DNA of 64,000 bases from Flavobacterium ardleyense (GTDB lineage Bacteria; Bacteroidota; Bacteroidia; Flavobacteriales; Flavobacteriaceae), in assembly GCF_033547075.1 (NCBI RefSeq), contig NZ_CP137891.1, positions 496,001 through 560,000 of the forward strand, given 5' to 3'. Below, in pieces: positions 18,077 to 28,300 of this stretch. Under the pieces are notes generated by a model. That model worked only from the letters and a program-made list of their open reading frames with translations. It was not told the origin of the DNA and did not search any database. Made by a program: the position numbers and the translations under genes. Positions within the stretch are counted from its first letter, which is position 1. Each line of letters starts with the position of its first letter.

Positions 18077-19540
18077 ATGGATGTATCTATACTATTAATA
18101 CTCTTACTTACCGGTGCAATTGCTACTTATTTAAGCGGCGATAAATTGGCTTCAAAAGTTGCGCTGATCTTTTCGGTTGCAGCATTAGTAATCACTTTGA
18201 TGCTTGTAAATATGCACGCTCAAGGACAGTCACTAGACTTCGCGCAAGTTTGGGTAACAAACCCAAAAATATTCTTTGCTCTTTCTGGCGATGGACTGGC
18301 TCTAGCGATGTTGTTACTTACAACGGGATTATTGCCAATCATTATCTATTCGTCTTTTGGAAGTACCTACAACAATGCAAAGACTTTCTACGGATTAATT
18401 ATGTTTATGGCTTTTGCGATGGCAGGAACATTCTTGGCATCAGACGGATTCCTGTATTATATTTTCTGGGAACTTTCGCTAATACCAATCTACTTTATCG
18501 CACTTGTTTGGGGTAATGGAGATGCGGAATCTCGCAAGAAGGCGGTTTTGAAATTCTTTATTTACACGCTTGCAGGTTCTTTATTTATGCTAGTTGGATT
18601 TGTGTACTTATTCCAAAAAACAGGAAGCTTCTTGCTAACAGATTTGGTAAAAGCATCTTTATCAGAAACAGAACAAACTTGGATTTTCTTCGCATTCTTC
18701 TTGGCTTACGCTATTAAGATTCCGTTGATTCCTTTTCATACTTGGCAAGCGAAAGTTTACCAAAAAGCACCATTTGTGGGAACGATTCTCCTTTCGGGAA
18801 TTATGCTAAAAATGGGATTGTATAGCATTATCAGATGGCAATTGCCAATCGCTCCTTTTGCAGCGAGACATTATATGACGATTTTGATTTCTCTTGGAAT
18901 AGCAGGTGTTATCTACGGATCTATTGTAGCACTGCGTCAGAAAAATCTAAAACGATTACTAGCTTATTCATCTCTTGCCCACGTTGGACTAATCGCTGCG
19001 GGTGCATATACACTTACAATTGATGGTTTCCGCGGAGCAGTTTTGCAAATGCTAGCACACGGATTTGTAGTGACAGGATTATTTATTGTTGCCGAAATTA
19101 TCGAAAGACGTTACAACACACAAGAAATTGCCGAAATGGGCGGAATCCGTTCTCAAGCACCAAAACTTACATCATTCTTTTTGATATTAGTAATGGCTTC
19201 GGTAGCACTGCCGACAACCTTCAACTTTGTTGCTGAGTTTATGGTTTTGTTTAGTTTATCACAAATCAATATGTGGTTTGCCGTTTTGGGAGGATCAACA
19301 ATCATTCTTGGTGCTTACTATATGCTGAAAATGTTTCAGAATTCGATGCTTGGAGAAACGAATACCAAATTATTTGCCGATGTAACTTTTAGCGAAGGAA
19401 CGTCACTTGTGCTTATTGTCGGAGTTTTGCTTTTCTTCGGATTTTATCCAAAACCATTATTGGAACTAATTACTCCAAGTCTCGAGCAGATTTTGGCGGG
19501 TATCAATAATTTGGATCAGCTTAAACAAACAGTTCAATAA
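18077..19540 (+). CDS. nuoM: NADH-quinone oxidoreductase subunit M
   Basis: A 487-residue antiporter-like proton-pumping subunit with about 14 helices. FWELSLIPIYFIALVWG carries the membrane Glu, and AYAIKIPLIPFHTWQAKVY carries the central Lys and the conserved His. I chose the ATG at 18077 (protein starting MDVSILL) over a TTG two codons upstream, because ATG is used throughout the operon and spacing to nuoL stays short. Confidence 0.96.
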   Translation: MDVSILLILLLTGAIATYLSGDKLASKVALIFSVAALVITLMLVNMHAQGQSLDFAQVWVTNPKIFFALSGDGLALAMLLLTTGLLPIIIYSSFGSTYNNAKTFYGLIMFMAFAMAGTFLASDGFLYYIFWELSLIPIYFIALVWGNGDAESRKKAVLKFFIYTLAGSLFMLVGFVYLFQKTGSFLLTDLVKASLSETEQTWIFFAFFLAYAIKIPLIPFHTWQAKVYQKAPFVGTILLSGIMLKMGLYSIIRWQLPIAPFAARHYMTILISLGIAGVIYGSIVALRQKNLKRLLAYSSLAHVGLIAAGAYTLTIDGFRGAVLQMLAHGFVVTGLFIVAEIIERRYNTQEIAEMGGIRSQAPKLTSFFLILVMASVALPTTFNFVAEFMVLFSLSQINMWFAVLGGSTIILGAYYMLKMFQNSMLGETNTKLFADVTFSEGTSLVLIVGVLLFFGFYPKPLLELITPSLEQILAGINNLDQLKQTVQ

Positions 19541-19636
19541 TCAAATAGCTTTTAGCTTATCATAGATAAATAAAACAATAAAGATTTTAGCCATAGCGAT
19601 TGCCAAGACTAAAATTTTAAATTAGAAAATACCACA

Positions 19637-21004
19637 ATGATTACATTATTAGCGATTACAGGATTAGGTGTTTTGTGTCTTTTATTTGAAATTTTCAATC
19701 TAAGAAGATTCATAGTTCCGTTTGCAACGATCGGTTTGCTTGCCGCTTTGGGTTTAACTATTAGCACTTACGATGTGCCGTCATCATATTTTAACAATAT
19801 GGTTATTACCGACAATTTTTCGGTAGTATTCTCATCGTTGTTCATTTTGCTGACCACATTTTTAGTAGCAATGAGCCATGAATTTTATAGAGATCATCCT
19901 ACAAAAATCAGTGACTTTGTATCAATCAAAATATTCTTACTAGCAGGAGCAGTTGCAATGGTGACTTTTGGAAACCTTGCTATGTTTTTCTTGGGACTTG
20001 AAGTGTTATCAATCGCATTGTATATTTTAGCGTCAAGCGAAAGATTAAGTTTGAAAAGTAACGAAGCCGGAATGAAGTATTTTCTGATGGGAGCTTTTGC
20101 TTCGGGAATTGTTTTGTTTGGAATCTGTCTTATCTACGGCGCTACAGGCTCATTTGAAATCACCGAAATCTACGCACTTTCGACATCAGGATTAATGCCT
20201 GCTTGGTTTTTTATCGGAATGGCGTTGCTTACAATTGGAATGTTATTCAAAATTGCAGCTGTACCTTTTCACTTTTGGGCGCCCGATGTTTACGAAGGAT
20301 CGCCAAATCTTACAGCCGCTTTGATGAGTACTTTGACAAAAGTGGTGGCAATTGCAGCACTTTATAAATTGATTACAGGAATGGAATCAATTGTAGATTA
20401 TAAGTTTCAAATCTTGATTGTAGTTATATCTATAGCTTCAATGGTAGTTGGAAATATTATGGCGTTGAGACAAGATAATGTGAAGCGTATGCTTGCATTC
20501 TCTGGAGTTTCGCATGCAGGATTTATGCTAATGGTATTCTTGAGCAATTCGCCATCACACGGAACTTTATTATACTATGCAGGTGCTTATGCCCTTGCTG
20601 GTATTGCGGCGTTTGCAGTACTAATTCACGTTTGTGAAGGTAAAGACAACGAGAATATCGTAAACTTTAATGGACTAGGTAAAACGAATCCGTTCTTGGC
20701 AGCAATGCTTACCGCGGCACTTTTGTCGATGGGTGGAATTCCAATTTTTTCTGGATTCTTTGCAAAGTTCATGTTGTTTACCCAAACAATTCAGTCAGGA
20801 TATCTTTATGTAGTTATCGTTGCAGTATTGATGTCAATTGTGAGTATCGGATATTATTTCAAATTAATCCTGGCAATGTATACCAAAGATGCTGAGGAAA
20901 CCTCTAGGCCTGTGCCTATGATTTACAGCGCTGTAGCGGGAATTGCAATTTTGATTAATATATTAATGGGATTATTTCCATCAGCAATCATCGATTTATT
21001 GTAA
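19637..21004 (+). CDS. nuoN: NADH-quinone oxidoreductase subunit N
   Basis: A 455-residue antiporter-like subunit, the last of the complex I operon. Conserved features are FFLGLEVLSIALYILA with the membrane Glu, FKIAAVPFHFWAPDVYEGSP with the Lys, and a GGIPIFSGFFAKF segment near the C-terminus. A 96-base gap separates it from nuoM. No clear terminator was found after it; queD has its own promoter. Confidence 0.96.
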   Translation: MITLLAITGLGVLCLLFEIFNLRRFIVPFATIGLLAALGLTISTYDVPSSYFNNMVITDNFSVVFSSLFILLTTFLVAMSHEFYRDHPTKISDFVSIKIFLLAGAVAMVTFGNLAMFFLGLEVLSIALYILASSERLSLKSNEAGMKYFLMGAFASGIVLFGICLIYGATGSFEITEIYALSTSGLMPAWFFIGMALLTIGMLFKIAAVPFHFWAPDVYEGSPNLTAALMSTLTKVVAIAALYKLITGMESIVDYKFQILIVVISIASMVVGNIMALRQDNVKRMLAFSGVSHAGFMLMVFLSNSPSHGTLLYYAGAYALAGIAAFAVLIHVCEGKDNENIVNFNGLGKTNPFLAAMLTAALLSMGGIPIFSGFFAKFMLFTQTIQSGYLYVVIVAVLMSIVSIGYYFKLILAMYTKDAEETSRPVPMIYSAVAGIAILINILMGLFPSAIIDLL

Positions 21005-21052
21005 GCTTTATTCAATCGTTCCTATTTTCTATTTTTATAATCAGCCACCTTT

Positions 21053-21086
21053 TTGCCTCAAAAGGGTTTAAAAGTGACTAACTTTG
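21053..21086 (+). promoter_or_regulatory. Promoter of queD
   Basis: TTG at 21053-21055, 23 bases, then TAACTTTG at 21079-21086. The ATG at 21106 is 19 bases further on. Confidence 0.45.
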
Positions 21087-21105
21087 CATCTCAAATACAA
21101 TCAGA

Positions 21106-21558
21106 ATGAGCAAAATTAGAATCACAAAACAGTTTAATTTCGAAACAGGTCACGCATTATACGGCTATGATGGCAAGTGTCGGAATGTGCACGGGCATAG
21201 CTACAAATTGTCGGTAACGGTAATCGGAAGGCCTATCACAGACAGTACAAATGTGAAATTCGGAATGGTAATTGACTTTTCTGATCTTAAGAAAATTGTG
21301 CTCGAAGAAGTTGTAGATGTCTTTGACCACGCGACTGTTTTCAATAAAAATACGCCACACGTTGAGCTTGCAAAAGAACTAAGCACTAGAGGTCACCACG
21401 TAATTTTGGTGGATTATCAGCCTACAAGTGAGAATATGGTAATTGATTTTGCCGAAAAAATACAAAGTCGTTTGCCTCAAGATATCAAATTATTTTCCCT
21501 TCGCCTTCAAGAGACTGAAAGCTCATTTGCAGAGTGGTATGCATCGGATAATATTTAA
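21106..21558 (+). CDS. queD: 6-carboxytetrahydropterin synthase (QueD/PTPS family)
   Basis: A 150-residue tunnelling-fold enzyme that converts 7,8-dihydroneopterin triphosphate to 6-carboxytetrahydropterin in queuosine synthesis. The zinc histidines are visible as H16 (FETGHAL), H29 and H31 (NVHGHSY), and the catalytic Cys as C25. The C-terminal PTSENMVIDFAEKI and LQETESSFAEWY match the family. Pyruvoyltetrahydropterin synthase is the main alternative in this superfamily. No other queuosine genes are in the window, so the assignment rests on sequence pattern. Confidence 0.88.
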   Translation: MSKIRITKQFNFETGHALYGYDGKCRNVHGHSYKLSVTVIGRPITDSTNVKFGMVIDFSDLKKIVLEEVVDVFDHATVFNKNTPHVELAKELSTRGHHVILVDYQPTSENMVIDFAEKIQSRLPQDIKLFSLRLQETESSFAEWYASDNI

Positions 21559-22399
21559 GCTGTCAGCCTTTAGCTTTTAGCCTGTTTTGATGGCGGAAAT
21601 TGATCTGACTTTAAACGGTTCAGTCGCCGCGCTAGTGCGAGAGTACTCGCTCGTTTCCACAAGCCAAGTCAAACATTGTATCTTAGGTAATATTTTCAAG
21701 CGGTTTCACCGAGAAGTTATTCTGTGGTTAGTACTTCGCTAGCAAAATTTCTTACCTATAAAATTTCAAGATTCATAATTTCCTTTTGGGTGTGCCCTAT
21801 TTCCTGCTTTTAAGGAGCAGGAAATAGGTCGGCCTATCCACTATATCTTTTTTATAGCTTTTGCATTCGCAAAGCTATAAAAAAGGATGCCGTTGCTATG
21901 CCTCACACGGGGGAGAAGTCAGCTGTCAGCTTTTAGCTATTAGCGTATTTTGAGGGCGGTTCTAGTGGTGACTATTACACGCTCAGTCGCCGATAAATCA
22001 CGACGGTGGTTGCAATGTCGAAACCACAACGTCTTCGAAGGCTATGATTAAAACTCAGTCGCAATCTTTCGCTACACACTTCCGCAAGCCGCGCTGCTGC
22101 GAGCGTCTTCACTCGTTCTCGTAAGTCAAATTATGGTACTATATCAATATGAGACTTCGATAGGCTTAGTCATCTGTACTTAAAGTCGGTGGTTGCAATG
22201 TCGAAACCGAAAACTCAGCACTTTTAATATCTTAACATCGACGTGCAGGCAACACGTCTCGTTGTGCCGTAACGTACAGACAAGGCATGCTTTGTCTCTG
22301 CAGAATCAATTTTCACAAAAATCATTATCCAAATAATCACCCATTGCCTACCCGCCATCAACAAAACTCTTAACCGTAAACTGTCAACCGTAAACTATA
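21559..22399. repeat. Repeat-rich intergenic region between queD and the OmpA gene
   Basis: No gene is supported in this roughly 840-base stretch. Two diverged direct repeats occur: agctgtcagc-(t/c)tttagct, ggcgg, cagtcgccg near 21559-21630 again at 21919-21992, and gccgcgct-gtgcgag, ctcgtt, aagtcaaa near 21624-21674 again at 22090-22132. ggtggttgcaatgtcgaaac appears at 22003 and again at 22191. Small hairpins include ggcaac-N8-gttgtgcc near 22248-22268 and agacaaggcatgctttgtct at 22278-22297. A variable-core element lies at 21796-21900. Confidence 0.5.
21796..21900 (-). repeat. Variable-core hairpin element, copy D (inverted)
   Basis: On the minus strand it reads aacggcatcc, palindromic core, gatatagtgga, the same flanks as copy E (aacggcatcc and gatacagtgga). 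The core arms are 21847-21864 and 21869-21885 with a 4-base loop. The distal flank contains a second hairpin, cctatttcctgc and gcaggaaatagg, between 21796 and 21828. Confidence 0.6.
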
Positions 22400-22400
22400 A

Positions 22401-22440
22401 AAAACAGAAAAGCCGAACACTTCTCAGTATTCGGCTTTCC
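22401..22440 (-). terminator. Terminator of the OmpA-family gene
   Basis: gaaagccgaa (22407-22416) pairs with ttcggctttc (22430-22439). On the minus strand it is followed by a U-rich tract. It ends the adhesin-PorP-OmpA unit. Confidence 0.7.
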
Positions 22441-22475
22441 TTTTTTGAATCAATAATAATTAAATCCTTTTTTGC

Positions 22476-24350
22476 TTATTTCTTTACGATAATAAACTCA
22501 GAACGTCTGTTCTCTGCGTGCTCGGCTTCTGTACAACCTTCTCCACAATTAACTTTAGGCTCTGATTCTCCATATCCTTTTCCAGAGATTCTATCTTTCT
22601 TAATTCCTTTTGATAGGATGTATTGAACGCTAGATTTTGCTCTTCTATCAGATAATCTCATATTGTAAACATCACTACCTCTATTATCAGTATGTGCTTT
22701 TACCATAATCACCATCGTAGGATTGGCTTTCATTGCCTCAACTAATTTGTCTAGCTCGTAAGCACCTTCTCTTGTGATATTGCTCTTGTCAAATTCGAAG
22801 AATACATCGTTAAGTACTACTTGTGTTTCTTTGATGATTTCTGCAATTGGATTAAGCATCGCTGCTACTTTGGTAGTCGTTCCAGTTTTTACTGCCGCTA
22901 CGGCAAATGTGTTGCTCTCATATCCTGTAGCTGATGCTTGGATAGTAAAGGTTTTATTACACTCTACATTGTAGCCAACTTCTCCTTTTGAGTTGCTCAT
23001 CTCTGTTGCAATCACATTGTTCTTGTCGTCCAAGATCGATACTTTCGCATTTGAAAGAATTTTTCCTGTTTTAGAATCAGTAACTACCGTCAACACTTCT
23101 AAACCACACAATGGATTAGCACCATAAATATTGTCCATTCCCGATCTATTACTAGCAAAGAATCCAATATTTTTCTCTTGGTCATAGCTAAAGCTAAAGT
23201 CATCTTTCTCAGAGTTTACTGGTTTTCCAAGGTTTACTGCTTCTGATGAATCGTTTAGTTTTACTTTAAAAACATCATAACCTCCAAAACCTGGTTTTCC
23301 TGCCGAAGCAAAGTACAAGGTCTGATTGTCTTGTGCTATAAACGGGAAACTTTCATTTCCTTCAGTGTTCACTCTTTTGCCTAAGTTTTCTGGCGTTCCG
23401 TAGCTACCATCTGCATTTACTGCTACTTTCCAGATATCTACTCCACCTAAACTCCCCGGCATATCCGATGAGAAGTAAAGTGTTTTTCCGTCATGGCTCA
23501 AACTTGGATTGCTGGTTGAATACTCTTTGCTGTTAAAAGGAAGTGATTGTACATTCCCCCATTTATCTCCATTTTTTGTGGCTTTAAACAAGTTATTCTT
23601 TCCAAGCTTTAATTTGTTTTTGCGGTCTCTTTCAAAAGAGCTTTCGCGAAAGCTATCACTTGTAAAGTACATCGTATTTCCATCGGCACTTAGCGTCACA
23701 GGGCCGTCGTGGTACTGTGAATTTAGCTCTGTAAGGGCTGTCGCTTCGTTAATGCTTCCATCTGTATTATAGGTTGCAGTATAGATGTCCAAAAATGGCT
23801 CATCATTCCAACCATAGGTTTTTCTAGAAGTATTTCTAGCAGATGTAAAATACAATGTATTGTTGTTCAATACGGGTCCGAAATCCGACTTCTCACTGCT
23901 TACAGAAAGACTTGTGATGTCGTACATTTTCTCCTTGCCCATTAGCTTGGGAATGTAATTTGGATTTTCCATAAAGGTTTTGGCACGCTGATCGTTTGGG
24001 CTTGCGGCTGCAAACTTGCGCATCTGCTTGTTTGACTCTTCGTACTGTCCGTTTCCTTTTAGCATTTGTGCATAACGGTAGTAGGTCTCGGCATCTTGAT
24101 CGGTCTCTACTGCTTTGGCATACCATTTGGCTGCCTCGGCGGTATTGAACATATTGAAGTAGGTATCGGCAAGTTGTTTGTAGACGTATCCGTCTGCTTT
24201 GCCTTGATCTACTAGCTTGGTGTATTGCTCGGCTGCGGACACAAACTCATACCTTTCGTAGAGCTTGTCGGCCTTGGCGGTGTCTGTATTTTGAGCCTGA
24301 AGTCCCGCGGTGCTAATCACAAAACTCAATGCTATATATAGTTTTTTCAT
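22476..24350 (-). CDS. TPR, PD40 and OmpA-domain outer-membrane protein (PorE-like)
   Basis: A 624-residue exported protein (signal peptide 1-19, ending GLQAQ). Domains in order: TPR-like helices (about 22-130), PD40/WD40-type beta-propeller repeats (about 150-400, with GKTLYFSSDMPGSLGGVDIW and a similar LYFASAGKPGFGGYDVF), a carboxypeptidase-regulatory or Cna-B-like domain (about 415-500), and a C-terminal OmpA peptidoglycan-binding domain (about 510-624; AHTDNRGSDVYNMRLSDRRA). This order matches PorE-like proteins that tie T9SS components to peptidoglycan. It is 20 bases downstream of the PorP/SprF gene and probably transcribed with it. It may be a dedicated partner of the adhesin rather than core machinery. 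Confidence 0.9.
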   Translation of the reverse strand: MKKLYIALSFVISTAGLQAQNTDTAKADKLYERYEFVSAAEQYTKLVDQGKADGYVYKQLADTYFNMFNTAEAAKWYAKAVETDQDAETYYRYAQMLKGNGQYEESNKQMRKFAAASPNDQRAKTFMENPNYIPKLMGKEKMYDITSLSVSSEKSDFGPVLNNNTLYFTSARNTSRKTYGWNDEPFLDIYTATYNTDGSINEATALTELNSQYHDGPVTLSADGNTMYFTSDSFRESSFERDRKNKLKLGKNNLFKATKNGDKWGNVQSLPFNSKEYSTSNPSLSHDGKTLYFSSDMPGSLGGVDIWKVAVNADGSYGTPENLGKRVNTEGNESFPFIAQDNQTLYFASAGKPGFGGYDVFKVKLNDSSEAVNLGKPVNSEKDDFSFSYDQEKNIGFFASNRSGMDNIYGANPLCGLEVLTVVTDSKTGKILSNAKVSILDDKNNVIATEMSNSKGEVGYNVECNKTFTIQASATGYESNTFAVAAVKTGTTTKVAAMLNPIAEIIKETQVVLNDVFFEFDKSNITREGAYELDKLVEAMKANPTMVIMVKAHTDNRGSDVYNMRLSDRRAKSSVQYILSKGIKKDRISGKGYGESEPKVNCGEGCTEAEHAENRRSEFIIVKK

Positions 24351-24370
24351 GTTTTTGCTGGTTTATGTGT

Positions 24371-25306
24371 TTAGAAATACCTTGGAGATTGTGATACTTT
24401 CTTAGAGAAATTAATATCAAACAATAAGATTACCTCGTGCGAGGACGGTGTGGTAATATTTAGATCTGATACAATGTGATCGTAGGCGTATCCGATACGA
24501 AGCGATGGACTGATGGCATAGTTTACCATGGCGCCAAAAGAATCGTCGATGCGGTAAGTGGCTCCGATTTCAAATTTCTCATTGAATAAAAAGTTGGTCG
24601 ATACATCCACCGATAGTGGCGCATCAAAGGCTGACTTAAGCATCGCAAAGGGCTTAAACTTCACACTTGGGCTCAGATCAAATACGTACCCTCCCGTTAG
24701 GAAGTAGTGCAAACTTTCTGTTCCAAATTGCTTTTTACCATTCACATTATTAATGTCAAGGTGTTTTGATTTTAGCATATTTGGTACAGAGAAAGCAACA
24801 TAATACTTCTGTGTGTAGTAGAAAACTCCTGTTCCTACGTTTGGATACACATTGGATGTGTTCTCAGAAAAAGCAGGGTCGCCTAAATCGGGCACATTGC
24901 TTTGTCCAATTTCTGTAAACAAGCCTACTTTATGAAAAGTAGCTCCTGCTTTTAATCCTAATGCTAAGCGGTGTTCACCTCCTAGATTTAGGGTGTATGA
25001 GAAATCGGCATAGGCATTTTGCTCGGTTACGGGTCCTATCTCATCAGAGATAAGTGAAAGTCCTAGTCCTACATTGCGTCCTACTGGCATGCTTCCAGAT
25101 AGAGAGAAGGTAGTAGGAGCATCTTCGATATCAACCCATTGCTTTCTGTATAAAAGTCCAAAAGACAAGGCTTCTTTACTTCCTGCATAAGCTGGATTGA
25201 TGACATTCATATTATACATATACTGTGTATAATGGGGATCTTGTTGCGCATAGCTATCTGTAAAGGCTAAAAACGCTAAGAAGGCCGTGAAATATAGTTT
25301 CTTCAT
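24371..25306 (-). CDS. PorP/SprF-family type IX secretion outer-membrane protein
   Basis: A 311-residue beta-barrel protein with a signal peptide (cleavage probable after SYA, residue 20). QQDPHYTQYMYNMNVINPAY and AGSKEALSFGLLYRKQW form the family N-terminal signature. The remainder is a membrane-barrel pattern ending EVILLFDINF and an aromatic C-terminus. SprF of F. johnsoniae is needed to secrete the type B cargo SprB, and paralogues sit beside other type B cargo genes. Here it follows the adhesin, so it most likely serves that protein. The specificity is inferred from position. Confidence 0.92.
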   Translation of the reverse strand: MKKLYFTAFLAFLAFTDSYAQQDPHYTQYMYNMNVINPAYAGSKEALSFGLLYRKQWVDIEDAPTTFSLSGSMPVGRNVGLGLSLISDEIGPVTEQNAYADFSYTLNLGGEHRLALGLKAGATFHKVGLFTEIGQSNVPDLGDPAFSENTSNVYPNVGTGVFYYTQKYYVAFSVPNMLKSKHLDINNVNGKKQFGTESLHYFLTGGYVFDLSPSVKFKPFAMLKSAFDAPLSVDVSTNFLFNEKFEIGATYRIDDSFGAMVNYAISPSLRIGYAYDHIVSDLNITTPSSHEVILLFDINFSKKVSQSPRYF

Positions 25307-25336
25307 CGTAGTTATATTTTTGTGGAATAAAACTTA

Positions 25337-25368
25337 ATCAAAATCCTCCCCTTTGAGAGGATTTTGAT
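25337..25368 (-). terminator. Strong stem-loop between adhesin and PorP/SprF genes
   Basis: atcaaaatcctc (25337-25348) and gaggattttgat (25357-25368) form a perfect 12-bp stem with an 8-base loop. The minus-strand sequence after it is only weakly U-rich, so it may attenuate or stabilise rather than fully terminate the adhesin transcript. Confidence 0.45.
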
Positions 25369-25394
25369 AAGCTCTATTAACTCCATTTAGTTGG

Positions 25395-28300
25395 TTAGCG
25401 GTTTATGTATATCCATCCTGTTCTGTTCTCTCCGCTTGTGCGTTTGATCACATAGTAGTAAACGCCGTCTGGAAGTTCATCGCCTTTATTAGATTGACCA
25501 ACCCATTGGTTGCTGTAATTGTTCTGATTGTAAACCTTGGTTCCGTAACGATTGAAAATTTCCAACTCGCTTACGCCTTGGCCTTCTAAATCAAAGTAAT
25601 CATTAAGACCATCACCATTTGGTGAGATACCTCTCTGAATCATACATGATGTATTATCAGCAACAAAGTCTTGTGCTGTACTACATCCACCAACTGTTAC
25701 GGTAAGTGTGTAGGTGGCTGCGCCTTCTACGGTAACTGTTGCATCGCTTGCGCTTCCAACAATAGTACCTGCACCAGATTTAACTGTCCAACTGTATACA
25801 GCTCCGGTAAGGTCGCTATCTACTGCTGTAGAAGTCAAAATGTACTGGTTGCCTACACAATTTCCTTGAACGACAAACATTGGGCTTGTAGTTACAGTAA
25901 CTGTAAAACTTACCTCTGAATTACACGCTGGTGTAGCTCCAGGTTCAAACACATAAATAGTTTGTGTCTGCGCAATCGTAGCGCCCGCTGCAAGCATACT
26001 GCCTCCACCATTTGTCTGGGTGTAATAGTTTCCTTGTGCAAGTGCTGGCAATGTATAAACATCTGGACTACAGATTGAAACATTGTCTATCGGTGCCAAA
26101 ACAACTGCATCTACAATTGTTACAGTAAAACTAGCTGATGCTGTACAATCTGGAGTGGTTCCAGTAGTTGCAAAAACATAAACTGTTTGATCTGTAGTGA
26201 TCGCTGTTCCTGCTGGAATTTGATTTCCTAATCCATTTGCTTGATCAAAGTAGTTTCCTACTGCTAAAACTGGCAATGTATAAGGTCCACATGAAACCAC
26301 ATCTGCAATTGGAGCAATAACTGGTGTTGCATTGATCGTTACCATAAATGATTGTTCTGCATTACAACTTCCTGATACTGCATAAACAAAAATTGTTTGG
26401 GTAGTAGTGATTATATTACCTGCGAACAATGGCTCGCCTCCACCTTGCGTAGCTGTAAAGTAGCTTCCTAAAGTTAGAGCTGGCAATACGTAAGAATCAC
26501 AAACCTCAACATCTGCTGGATCATCAAGAATAATTGTATCTAAAACTGTGAGGACAAAACTTTCAGAAGAAGTACATCCTCCAAAACTTACTGTAACTTC
26601 ATAGGTTCCTGCCTCAGTAACATCGATAGAACTTGTAGTTGCAGCAATTGCTACACCATCTAAGGTCCAAGTGTAAGTTGCGTTGGCAAGATCAAAATTA
26701 ATAGGAGTGATTGCAATTGTTTGCGTTTCACCTTCACAAATCGTCGTATCTGCCGGTAAAGTAAAGTCAGCACTTAAATCCTGTACTTCTATTTGGAAAC
26801 TTGTAGTATCAAAACAACCACCAATTACCGATTCTGTACGAACATAGATAGTTTGAGGATTTGCGACATTAGTGTAAGCAGTCGCATTTAGCGGATTGGC
26901 ATCAGCAATGGCATCCTCTTCAGAGATATGATAGGTAACTACATAATCTATAGAACCATTTGTTACATTATCATCATTCAAACTAAGATTAAACGAAGCA
27001 GTTTCAGTACCACAGATAAATAAATTTTCTGGAGTACCCATAACTACATCAGGATAAAACTCCACTGTAATCGTATCTGAACCAGAACAAGTAGTACCGA
27101 TGTAAGTAGCGGTTACTGTATAAGTACCAGGTTCATCAACTGTAATGGTATTTGCAGTAGCACCTGCAATATCAGCACCATTAACACTCCACTGAATATT
27201 GAAAAGAGTAGTGTCAAGTTCTGAATTTAGCACAATGCTCTCAGTACTACATAATGCAGTCCCCTCGATAATCAGAAGGTCATCACCTAAACTTATATTT
27301 CCAAGTCCAAAGCTTCCTCCTTCAAGGAATACAGCCGAATCAAATGCAGAGTCAGAATAATCTGCAATAGCAAGTTTGATATGATATTGTTGACCAGGAA
27401 TCACTGCTGACATAGCTGTAAGAGGTATTGTAATTCCATTAAAATTTGTTGGAGAACTTAACGGATCTAAACCTTGACCTCCGTCATAAAAAGCACCAAA
27501 CATATCCGGATTCACAGAAGGACAACTATTATTATAAAGTTGATCCCTAATTGTTGTTACTGAAATTGGAGCACCATTAGGTAAAACCGCAAGATTCGTA
27601 CTTACACCTGTCGCAACATTTGTAAGAATAAAGGCAAAAACATCAGAATAACTACACTGAAAAATACCATATTCTTCTGATGCAAAAAGGAAGTTGAAAC
27701 TAATATTATCAACTAAAGGTACGAAGTCAAATTCTAATTTAGTAGCATTTTGAGTCTGACCATTCTGCCCCAGACCATTTATAATTGCTTGAAGATCTGC
27801 ATCACCACCCCAACCAAAATCTCCATCGTTTAACGAAGAATCATTTGGTCCAACTGCATTTGTAGCTAGTCCAGTCGTCAAAACAATTCCATTTTCAAAA
27901 GGGAAAGAAGAACCATTTTTCTCAAAATATCCAATTCCATTATCCGAACCAAAATTTGATCCTGTAGACCAAGTTACATTTGATACGTTTGCGCAAGTTG
28001 TGTCAAGCAAAATTTGCTCTACTAATTCTTGCGGGGTATATTGATCGTCAGTCACGGTGATTGGCGGTGGAATTGTACCTATACAAATATCAAAATTAAC
28101 AATCTGATTTGGTGCATCGGTAAAAGAGTAAACGCGAATTGTGTAAGTCTGTCCAATGGTAAGATTTGACGCAATGCTAGTGTTTCCGTTACCACAATAC
28201 AACAGTGTTAAATTTGCACAAGAATCGCCACTATATAATGCATGAGCAAGATTGGTCGTAGATCCTGTGATATTAAATACTTTAACTGAATGAGTGGTAG

